Below are positions 24,301 to 36,300 of a stretch of 64,000 nucleotides of DNA, piece after piece. The DNA comes from Astropecten irregularis. Lineage: Eukaryota > Echinodermata > Asteroidea > Paxillosida > Astropectinidae. The translations under genes were made by a program, and so were the position numbers. Position 1 is the first letter of the stretch. The number at the start of each line of letters is the position of its first letter. Where the stretch lies: positions 6,200,001-6,264,000 of the forward strand of contig OZ020255.1 in NCBI GenBank assembly GCA_963971285.1, read 5' to 3'. A model generated the notes under the pieces. It was not told the DNA's origin, ran no database searches, and saw only the letters and a list, made by a program, of their open reading frames with translations.

Positions 24301-27300
24301 TTTTTTTAAATCTAGGTCAAAGGTCAAAGTTCGTGTGTCAAAGGTCATGGGTATCCACTTTTACTTTTTCTCTATTTTTAGGGTGGCATCACTTAAAGCA
24401 TCTAATTCTGGTCATTTTGATACCACACTTGCATATTTTTGTTGAAATATGACCGAGTTATAGTTTAATCCTGTGCAAAGGTAGTGTCAGAACATGAAAA
24501 TGTCCGTATTTTTGGCGCATGCGTACTGGCCACATGGGTGGAGGGATAACACTAAAAATTGGCATGCATTCATTACTCATTGATACCTACTTGCATACAA
24601 ATTTTTATAAAAATCGGAAGACCTAAGGTAAAAAAGTGCGTTGGTCTGACATGGAATGACCCAGTAGTCGGGTGCCGTCACGATTACAGTATCCAGACGT
24701 TGATTTCTATACGCGCTGTTGGTCTATAGGTTATTTATGTCTATGGGTCAATCAGATAGTAGGTTTCCTTCGGTCTATCTTTGATCAAATACCTTGCCAC
24801 GAGACGGTGAAGCGATTCCCTTTCAGTCGCAGTTCGTCTGTGTCGTCACCGATGGCAACCTGGCCATCCGAGGGCTCGCTGGCGTTGGATACGATTCTCC
24901 AGAGACGGATGAAGCAATCCTGAGAGCAGCTTGCCACAAGCAGGTCCCCCGTGTCTGAAACGAAGAGAAAGAGAAAAGGAAATAAGCATTTTGGTGATTC
25001 AGGTGACTCCCAGTATGTAGGATGTTAACCAGTGTTGGAGTAGAGTCCTCAAATCCGAGTACAGAGTTCTCCGAGTACTTCAAGGTCCAAGTACTGGGCC
25101 GAGTCCGAGTGCATTGCTGTCGAGCCCAGGTCCTAAGTATTGAGTTTGAGTACATTCAAGGTTGAGTACAGGGCCGAGTCCGAATACCAAAGTCTGAGTC
25201 AGCGCCAGTCCGTACAGTACCAATGCACAGTGCAAAAAAATGCATTTTGTTTCACAAACATGACAAAGATGTTTATAATTTGATGTTGATCATGTTGTGC
25301 CACTCTTCTCAGAAATTAATGTTTTTCAAACCTTACAAATGACACTGTGCTGCTTACTCCATTTGGTACTAAACTCCCGATGATTTTCATACTGTATATT
25401 GGAAATCAGCAACAAAAAATTATCAACCGTGAAGTTGTAATGAAAATGAAATTTGCACTAAATGGTCGAGTACTCCCAAAACTTGAGTACATGGAATCGA
25501 GTACGGGCCAAGTACATTTAATTCTTTAGTAATTTTCATCGAGTACGGGCCGAGTATTTGTCTGTACTCGAGTTGTACTTTACGAGTGTGAGTACGAGTA
25601 CTCCAACACTGATGTTAACCCAGTATGTAGGATGTGTCTCCCCCTCGAGACTGGACTCGAGACAGTTTTTGCCGGTCTTCGGACTCGGACTCAGAGGTTC
25701 ATGACTCGGACTTGGTCTCTGACTCGGGCTCTGTGACTCAATGACTTGGGTCATCTCGAGTCCGGCTCGAGACCGGCAAATTTCACCAGCTTTGAGTGTA
25801 TGCCAATTTCTTACTGCATAATCAATAGCTTTTTGCAATGTCAAAAACAGTTTTCTTACCACAAAATCTGTACCAAGGCTGGCCGCGAGCCACGACACGC
25901 TTAGCGCCACCATAATTCCACATATGGACATTTCCACCGTTTTGGGACATTTTGTAACTTAACTCACCTCTTTTTTTGCATATTTGCATGCATTTCAATG
26001 AGCCATAAATTGGTATACTTGCTTATGCCAATAACACATTTTTAAATTGGAGTCTTTCAAGAATGATTGATCAAGGAATAGGTCAAAGTCACTTGAGAGG
26101 TAACTTACGTTACTTTGGAAATGCCCATATGCACGTTGTACGTTCGGTGTATGTTACCTTCCCGCACTTGAGGAATCAAATAAACTAGATACTCTGTTTC
26201 CACTTTCCAAAACATAAGTTTCAGATCTCTCTACTAAAATGTTAAACTTTTAATCCCGCTCCAGTCAATTTTTCTTTGTTCACTTTTCAATGACTTTAAA
26301 TTCAGTCAGTTTCCCTTGTGGTTATTTGATGATTATATTAATTAAAAAGCTGTATCCTCTTTGAGTGATCCCCCGTGTACCGTTCCCAGGTTGCAGCATT
26401 GCTGCGTGTATCATTGAAACAATCCTTGGGGTATGGCGGTATGTGCGTGGTTTCATGGCTTCTGACTGCCAAACGAACAAAGATAATTGACTATTGGGGT
26501 CACCACCAACGTAGGGCTGAATGGCTCAGTTGGTCTCGGACTCGAATGGAGTCGGACTCGGACTCGAATGTGTTGACTTGGTCTTGGTCTCGATATCGGA
26601 CTCGAATGGAGTTGGACTTGAACTCGAATGTGTTGAATTGGTCTTGGTCTCGGACTCGGTCTCGGACTCGAATGGAGTCGGACTCGGACTCGAATGTGTT
26701 GACTTGGTCTTGGTCTCGGACTCAGAATCGAATGGAGTCGGACTCGGACTTGAATGTGTTGACTTGGTCTTGGTCTCAGACTCAGAATCGAATGGAGTCG
26801 GACTCGGACTTGAATGTGTTGACTTGGTCTTGGTCTTGGTCTCGAACTCGAATGGAATCGGACTCGAATGTGTTGACTTGGTCTTGGTCTCGGTCTCGGA
26901 CTTGAATGGACGGACTCGAATGGGTTCAGACTCGGACACGAATGTGTTGACTTGGTCTTGGCCTCGGTCTCGGACTTGAATGGACGGACTCGAATGGAGT
27001 CGGACTCGGAGACGAATGTGTTGACTTGGTCTTGGTCTCGGTCTCCATATCGGACTCGAATGGAGTCAGACTCAAACTAGAATGTGTTGACTTGGTCTTG
27101 GTCTCGGTCTCGGAATCAAATGGAGTTGGACTCGAACTCAAATGTGTTGACTTGGTCTTGGTCTCGGACTCCAAATCCAATGGAGTCAGACTCGGACTCG
27201 AATGTGTTGACTTGGTCATGGTCTCGGTATCGGACTTGAATGGACGGACTCGAATGGAGTCAGACTTGGTCTCGAATGTGTTGACTTGGTCTTGGTCTCA

Positions 27301-30300
27301 GACTCGGTCTCGGACTCGAATGGAGATGGACTCAAACTCAAATGTATTGACTTGGTCTTGGTCTCGGCCTCAGACTGTACTTACCATCTGCAGTAATCTG
27401 TACTCCACGGATCCAGTCTTCATGCCCAGTCAGAGACAGACATCTTTCAAACTGATCAGCGGTTTCCGTGTAGAGATGTAGTTTGGTGTCATCTCCCCCG
27501 AGGACTAGAAGTGGAACTGTGTGAGAATTACAGAATGTTTCAATGAATGTCACAAACAAGCTGGAATGACAAGTCATCATCCAGTCATTAAGGGATTTTC
27601 GATTGTGTCGATGAGGACGCAGTTCACGTCCACAACGGACGTTCACTCAATTAGTCAACATCCGGTGTTCACCTCCTTTTGGGGGCGTTTCGTTAACAGT
27701 CGACGCACAGATGACTGTTACTGTATCTTCCTTGATATTTTTGCCCAAGTATCTGTATTTCTTTGATAAAAACCAAAGTATGATATTACCTTTACAGTTT
27801 CTCTCCCTTTTCAATAAAAAGAGAACACCTCCCTACCTTTTGTTCCAGGGAGACAATACAGTGCCACATCCAGTGCGAAGCCACTGCCGAATGATAGGCT
27901 CTGCTGGAGCGTAAACTCGCTGTTGGTCTTGGCCCTCTGCCAGATTTTTACAGTGGAATCCCCAGATGCGCTAACGATAAGCGACCGATGATCGTGGAAG
28001 TAGACAGCATCCACTGATGTGACCGCTGCAGTGTGGCCAGTCAGCTTAGCATACTGTTGGTACTGATGAAAACAAAAATAGGACATCAATGAATCGCCAT
28101 TCTCCTGAACATGGTCTGGGGCCAATTTCATAGAGCTGCTTAAGCACCAAAATTTGCTTAAAGGTAGTATCATACTTTGGTAAGAAAACAAAACAGAAAT
28201 GTTCACAGATTTATGTATAACCTACAGGGTATGAAGTTGGTGATAGAAACATACTGTTAAAATTCTTCCACCTGAAATGGTGTATTTATCCAGAAATTAG
28301 TATAAAAACAATCTTTTTGATCTTTTAAAAAATCAAAAATAAAAGAGAAAAGACTTAAGAAATACATTTTTTCACTGTTTTCTCAAAAAGTGGGCACCGT
28401 ATGGGACTGAAATTTTCACAGATGACTATTATTGTATTGTCCTTGATATATATGCCCATGAATCTGTATTTCTGTGACAAAAACCAATGCATGATACTAC
28501 CTTTAAGCACCAAATACCTTGGTAAATAAAATCAGTATGCCAGCCAAAACTCCTTGCGATTGTTATGCTCAGCAAACAATGGCTGAATACAAGTCCAAAG
28601 CAGTACACATCCAATGAAAATTTGGTTGGTAATCCTGTTTGATCAAGGAAGACTTTTCATGCTTATAAGATATTTTTGTGCTTAAAGGTAGTATCATACT
28701 TTGATTTTTGTCAAAGAAATACAGATTCAAGGGCAAAAATATCAAGGACGATACAGTAATATTCATCTGTGCAAATTTCAGTCCCATACGTTACTCACTT
28801 TTTGAGAAAACAGTGAAAAATTGCCACAGTATTTCTTAAGTGTTTTCTCTTTTATTTTTGATCTTTTAAAAGATCAAAAAGATTTTTGGTCGTTGTTTTA
28901 TTAATTTCTGGATAAATACACCATTTCAGGTGGAAATATTTTAACAGTAGGTTTCTACCAGCATCATCTTCATACCCTGAAAGTTATACGTAAATCTGTG
29001 AACATTTCTGTTTTGGTGTCTTACCAAAGTAAGATACAACCTTTAAGCACCAAAATTTGCTTAAGCGCCAAATACCTTGGTACATAAAATCATTATGCCA
29101 GCCAAAACTCCTTGTGAATGTTATGCTCAGCAAACAATGGCCGAATAAAAGTCCAAAGCAGTAAACATCCCATGAACATTTGGTTGGTAATCCTGTTTGA
29201 TCAAGGAAGACTTTTAATGGTGTGTTGAATTCAAAGTCTTGTGGTCAATCTACGGATTGTGGGTTCAAATCCAGCCAGGGGCTAGTGGTGCTTGCGTCCT
29301 TGGGCAAGACGCTTTGTCACATATTGCTTCTCTTCACCCAGGTGTAAATGGGTACCTGTAAGGGTAGAGATGGCTTTGTGGTTTGATTAGCCTCTGTGCA
29401 CTTTAAAGTAGCCGGGGCTGTATACTCCCCAGGAAGTTGAGATGGTTTCAGGAATGTAAAGTATGGCCCAATGACCAGGGATAATAATATGTGCGCCACG
29501 AGTATCTTTAGACAGATGTGTGTGCGGAATAAATTCAGAATTATTATAATTTTCGTCATGTAGTTGTATACAATTTCTGTAAAGCGCATAGAGAATCTTT
29601 CATCATTTTGCACTATATACATGTAAGGGGCCACTCAAAATTGTCAATGTTTTTAAATTTCAACTTTTTTTCCAAATTTGTTTGACCCACCCAACCCATC
29701 CCCAACTTCGATTTAAAAAAACCCCCAGATTTTTCATCTAGTGTATTTTTGTTGAAATACATGCAAAGATCTCTGAACAATGTTATACAATAATGTTGAG
29801 GCAATGGCTGGAATGTGCACAGGTGCCCTGAGAATTTCTAGCGCTTCATTTGTTGGTATGATGTAACCAATACCAAGTTATGTCCGGGAACCCACAGATA
29901 TGACTCTGATTTGGTAACAAAATTGACAAAGATTGCATTTTTGGAATGCTGGTGCGGCCCGTGCGCTGCAGTACATGTACATGTATTTCAGGCAATTATT
30001 CAGAATAAAAGAAAATACTGAATTTTGATGTAAAAAGCGAATTTTGATTAACAGTTTACTTCAATTTATTTCATTGACCCACCCACCCACTATCTTGAAA
30101 AAAAGTAGAAAATGTAACATTTTGAGTGGCCCCTAAATTGATATTATTATTATTATGTACCTGACCATCTATCTCCCTCCATACGATGAGCAGGCCGTCC
30201 TGGGAGCCGGACACCAGCTCTGTGGGTACCAGCTGTTCCTTCGACTCAGCAAAAGGGCATTCTATCCACTTTACACAGTTCACTTTCCCTGTATGTCCCC

Positions 30301-33300
30301 TGAGAAGACCTGTTACTCTGCCAGCTGAAGTGGATGTCTGAATCAAAGAGAGAAAAATCAACAAAATAGAGGAATTTATTATTACAATTTTACATTGACA
30401 CTTGGAAAGTGAACAAATAAAATGTCCTCAAATTCAGAGTTCAAAAAACCTTATCCAGGAGTCTCTCAGTTTTTGGTGCAATACCGTAAATGGTAGTTTG
30501 AACCCTCATCTACCCAATTCTTTTCAATCTTTGGTTTGCAAATTAGGCTCGCCCTTCACCGACTGGGATGAGCACTGTATACTCAGTGCTTGTGAGAGCA
30601 CGTGAAAAAATCACATGCTGGCTTAGGTGGGATTCGAACCCACGACCTCCTGCTTACTAGTGCAGATGCCATACCGCTAGGCCACCGAGCTAGCTGGGGT
30701 CAGTGGGGTGAATCGAATCCAATATCGCGGCGGGTACGCGGGTATGATTTTGGTCGGGAAATAGATAATATGCAAATATTGGATTTGATTCACACTGCAG
30801 CTTCACGTGCTCTCACAAGCACCGAGTATACAGTGCTCATCCACGTCGGTGAAGGGCAAGCCTAATTTGCATATTATCTATTTCCCGACATCATTTAATT
30901 TCCATGAATCTTTGGTTTGTTTGCCGATTAAATTTTTTGATAAAACACCCCCGAAATGTCCTTTTTCATAACCAACTTGCAACCAGTTTTCATGAAGCAA
31001 CCCTCCACGTTCAAAACAATGTCCGGCCAGATTTTAAACCAAGTCTCCACAACAGTCTGAAGCACAGAACCCCCAGAATGTGATAACCCGTCATAAATAA
31101 ACAATATATTAATTGCATGACCCCCCAAATTGCATATTTAAAAAAAAATTTTGAGGGTACACAGAATATGATAATCTGCTTGGCGCATTGATTTTTTAGA
31201 TTTAGTGTGGTGCACCGAATAGTGATTATAAGTCAAGTGGAGCCCGCCCCCATCTTTCAGTGCTGGTCAGTTCTCTACACGAAATTTGCTCAATTATGAA
31301 AACGTTTGTTGCGTGTGTAATGTTCTTTTTGGTTTTCCAAAGTGTGTGTATACTATAGCGTGACTGTGGTAGTACTGCAGTTTTTGCAGTCTTTTCACTT
31401 GATATTCACTGCTGATTTTCACTTCGTCCTCTTGTAGTTTTGTCCTTTGTTTGATTTTGGTTTTGTCTTTTTGTAATTGCCGTTTTGTCCTCTGTTTGAT
31501 TTTTTGGTTTTGTCTTTTTGTAATTGCCGTTTTGTCCTTTGTTTGATTTTTTGATTTTGTCTTTTTGTAATTGCCGTTTTGTCCTTTGTTTGATTTTTTG
31601 ATTTTGTCTTTTTGTAATTGCCGTTTTGTCCTTTGTTTGCTTTTTGATTTTGTCTTTTTGTAAATTTGTCCTTTTGCCGTTTTGTCCTTTGTTTGATGAA
31701 CAGGGGCCGATTTCACTAACGCTTTGCAATCATCGCTAAAGCCTAAATCCATCGCTAAACGGAGAATCGATCGGTAGCCATCTCATATCAAGTGTGATAG
31801 CGATGATCGCAAAATATCGACTTTAGTGAAATCGGCCCCAGGATCATATAATTACCACACAAACCAATATTACCTTTAACAGAAGACAGAGCACAAATTA
31901 CAATTGGTTTTATGAAATGTCTAGTACAGGATGAAAATGGTGACCTCCATAGATAAGCACCATCCATTCTATGCTCAAGTTCAAACACAAATGTTTATAA
32001 CAGGTGTACAATACTGTGATTTCATTGTGTGGACAATAAAGAACATTTCTGGTGAAGAGTCTCTAGATCCAGATGATGTGCTTTGGGGTGACCTTGCTGT
32101 AAAAGCTTCGTTTTTTTTTTTTTTGTCACAAAGGTCTTATTGCCAGGGGCCAATTTCATGAAACTGTTAAGCACCAAAATTTGCTTAGCACAAAAATGTC
32201 TCCCCAATAAAACAAACCACCATTGAAAATTCCATTTGATATTCATGGTCAGCGAACAACAGCCAAAGAACAATCACAAGTGATACACAACATGTGTACA
32301 TTTGGTTGTTAACCCTGTTTTTATTAAGACAGAAATGTTATGCTTAGCGAATTTTGGTGCTTAACAGTTTTAAGAAATTGGCCCCTGAACTGGTAGGGAC
32401 ATATTGGACAGGACTGTCATAGGGCCATTTCGAAACGGAGGCTAAAGCTCCAGGTAAGGCTCCGGCTAAGGTTAAGGCTCCACCATCCATATGCTGAAAA
32501 TATACGTTGAGGTTTTTCATTAAAGCTGAAGCTCCGTTTTTCCTCAAGTTTCAAACCAAAGAATCTACTTCCAAACCGCAGCCAAAAGCCTTTATTTTGG
32601 TACCCATTATTTTAGAAAGGATTCACAAAATGGAGCCAAAGCCAGAGCCAGAGCCAGAGCCTGAGCCTGAGCCAAAACCTCCGTTCTGAAAAGGCCTACA
32701 GATAGAGGAATGAATTACTCTGCTGTCATTATTGTTTTGCAGTTTTGCAGTTTAATTCAGAGTTCAATACAAATAATTACGTACAAACTTGGCTCATTTG
32801 AATCAAGTCTAAGTATTAAACAAGACTGTGAGGTATAAGTTCTCAAGTGTATGAAACGAAACATTGAGTAAAGACAGGTCTGCTGTTAACAAAGTAAACT
32901 GTGAAGAACTCAAAACTCATTTTGCAATAATTTCTTTCTTTCTGCACACTCATATTAATGTTTCTTTTGGAAGGTCATTATGCTCAGGCTTCACAGTCCT
33001 TATAAAAATAGAGACCTTATATTCTTGAGCCCTTATACTTATGTATGGCGAGTGAAAAAGAACTTGACCAAGATTGGTGATGTTTTTACACTCAAAAGTT
33101 CAGTAATGCATGTATCTAACAAGTTGCGATGATCGTAACCCTAGGTCTGACTTGAAAACTGGGACCTTAGGTCCCAGTCCCCATGTTAGACCTAGGGTTA
33201 GGTCCCAGTCCCCATGTCAGACCTAGGGTTACGATCATCCCGACTATTATTTAACAAGCACTCTCTCCTGCTTATTAGAAAAAAAGAATGAAACAAATTG

Positions 33301-36300
33301 ATCATTCCTAAAGAGGAGTTATGTCTATTTGAATGAAAGTACTCGTTTTGCAAGCTGTCTATGGAATACTTGAAAAAACAAATGAAAGTAGTAGTAGCTG
33401 TGTATGCATAGCAAAAAAGGCATTTGAATGACTCTTATATACCCTTTGCTACTTTAATATTAAGATGTTAAGATTCCGTCAAGCATAGTTTTCATGGTTT
33501 TGGTCACTGGTTTTACACTTTTTTGGAGAAATACAGCATTTCAGTCAGAAAAAATCTTAACAGTATGTTATTACCATCATTATCTTTATACCCTGTAAGT
33601 TATATGTGAATCTGTGATGCTACCAAAGTATGATAGTACCTTTAATCCAGAAAAAGAATAAAACCAAACATCAAAACATTTTTGAACATGGAAAGATTAA
33701 AAATGAGATAGGTATTCCCACACAATTTTGTGTAATAATTGCAACAGTTTTTCGCTGTTTTCTACTGTTTCCAATGATCAATTGAGCTGAACATTTCGCA
33801 GGTTTGTTTTTTATTCCATGACAAATCAAATTATGAGCAGCCTGCAGCTGCTCTGTCACCTTTGTTTATTATGTTGTACATTATACAAGTAGTGCAAATG
33901 TGTGTAAATACCTTTTTAACACAGTAATGGCATAAAAACAATTGTTGTATTGGAGTAACGCAGGGTTGGAAAATAAGTTAGGGCGGGCGGATTTTTAATT
34001 TTTTTAAATTTAATTTTTCCTGTATTAAATGCTTTTTTTCCCTGTATATCACCGTATTTGACGAGTCAAATAAAGACAAGAAATGACATAACAACTGTAA
34101 CCAGTCTGGTTTCCATCTTTTGGTCCTTTTAAGCTTTTAATCTGCATACAAATTTTTGCTGCGATTTTTTTTTCCCTGATTTTTTTTTTTATTTATTTAT
34201 TTATTTTTTTTGGTTTAAAATTTTTACGGTCGGCGCATATTTTTGGGTCGGGCGGGTTACGCCAATACACAATTTTTTTATGGCCTAATGGCAATAAACA
34301 GAATATTCATCAGGGGACAATATATGCAGATGGTGGTTGCTAGGGGAATGGGTCCAGTCGATTTGGGCAGAATTTCTAGGGAAATACTTTTGTAATCATC
34401 TAATAACCACAAGGGAAACAGACTGAATTTTTAAGTCAATTAAAGGTTTAAAAAAGAAAAAATTACTGGAGCGGGAATCGAACCAGCGACCTCCTGAATA
34501 CCTCCAGTCAATTTTTCTTTGTTCACCTTTCAATGAAATACTTTTGTGAACACAATGTGCAACAGTGAAAATAACGGTGCATCGTATCGAGTTGACAGGT
34601 TTTACTGTAATCAAAATTAATTTGGGAAAGGGATGGAAGTGCATTAAAATTATAGCTTTAATGCATGATCAATGACTATATAAATTTTTAAATGTTTAAA
34701 GGGAGGGTACAGAATTGGTAAGACAAATTACACTTCATGATCACAGATTCACATAAAACTTACACAGTATAATGGTGATGGTCTGTACACGGGTTTTCAC
34801 TATTTTCTCGTGACCCAGATGGCTGATTGACCTCAAACTTCTACAGGTTTGTCAGTTAAGGTATATGATGGATTACATAATGTGCTTTCACTTTTCAGCA
34901 ACGGTTTTGTCGCAAACACCAGTTATGTACATCCCTTTAAGTAAGTGCTAAATTTTAACCCAAAAGTAAAAGAATAAGTACATGTATGCCCCGCCCCCAC
35001 AAAGTTCCTCTCGGGAACCGATCCACACAACAATAAATAATAATAATTAATAGGCCTTCATAATGATAATAATAATTGTTTCGGTGAAAAATTTGAATTT
35101 TAATACAACAGTTGAATTTGACGTTAATAAAATCAGAATTAGCACCGTTGCTTTAGTATTACTAAAATGACGGCCAAATGATACTTCACTTTTTGGGCTG
35201 AGTACCAGGGCCCAATTTCATGGAATCAGTAACGGTCTATTTTTGTGCTTACGGGCACTGCTAAGCGTGAAATTTATTTCATGGAATCCGTATTAAGCAA
35301 TACCTTGCGCTTAGCGAAGAATTTCTAGGGTAACCGTGATTATTTTCTGCTGACGCACTGCCGTATGCATTGCATTCTGCACAAATTCCTTGCTTACCGT
35401 TACCAAAAAGGAAACTCTTCCGGGAAATATGCTAACCTTAACCAAAAAAAGTCTGCTACCGTAAGCAAAGAATTTTTGCATTTACGGTAACGGATTCCAT
35501 GAAATTCCATGAAATTGGGCCTAGTAGGCTATCTTACGCCGCATGTGGCACTATACAGGGTGTCTCAAAAAAAACTATACACTTTTGAAATGGCTGCCAA
35601 ATAACAAATTATATGATTTTTGGTGGAAAGTTTTATATGTATTGAAAGCTCAGACACCCAACTTTCATATGACATCAACAAATTCCGAAAATGATTCATG
35701 CTTGGGTGAGCACCGCTCACTTTTGTAAAGGGTATGGACATTAGGTTGCGCAGGAATTGTCCTTTCAATTTGTGATAAAAACCTTTAATGGATAGTGAAG
35801 AATTACCCCCTCCGCCTCTCCAATTCAAGTCTCCTAAGATTTGTTTTACATCTCATTGCATAACTTAATATCCAGGTGAAGATTATTGAATCTTCAAAAA
35901 CGGTTTGGTGAAAAAAGGAAAGCCATATATGTTGCCTACTTATTCTTCAGTACATGGTGATAGCAACAAGTCCAAATTTGGGAAATGAAAGAATTAGGAA
36001 TAAGGGAAGCTGGTCTGGATATTTTGCAGTGGATATCAATGCATATGAATCATCAAGATATGCACAATCACACCCAGGAAGGGGGAGAGACGGAGGGAGC
36101 AAAAGTCCTCTTGAGCCTTATCCCACCCAACCAACAAAGTCCTACACTATCTCACATCCCCTGCATCATGTAGCATAACCCCATCCTGCCTGACTCACAT
36201 CCCCACTGAGTAATAATAATAATAATAATAAACCGTTTTTATATAGCGCATATCACAATCAACGTATGACGTCTCTATGCGCGTAGTACCATGGAAAGAT

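Noticed and set aside
26375..27481. Several 97-176-codon ORFs (Ser/Asp/Trp- or Val/Leu-rich) on both strands
   Set aside because: They come from a minisatellite whose units differ by multiples of six bases; all frames are open and the translations are periodic, not protein-like.
31294..31752. Lys/Gln-rich ORFs of 107-152 codons on the minus strand
   Set aside because: They are translations of the 47-bp minisatellite; two frames are equally open.
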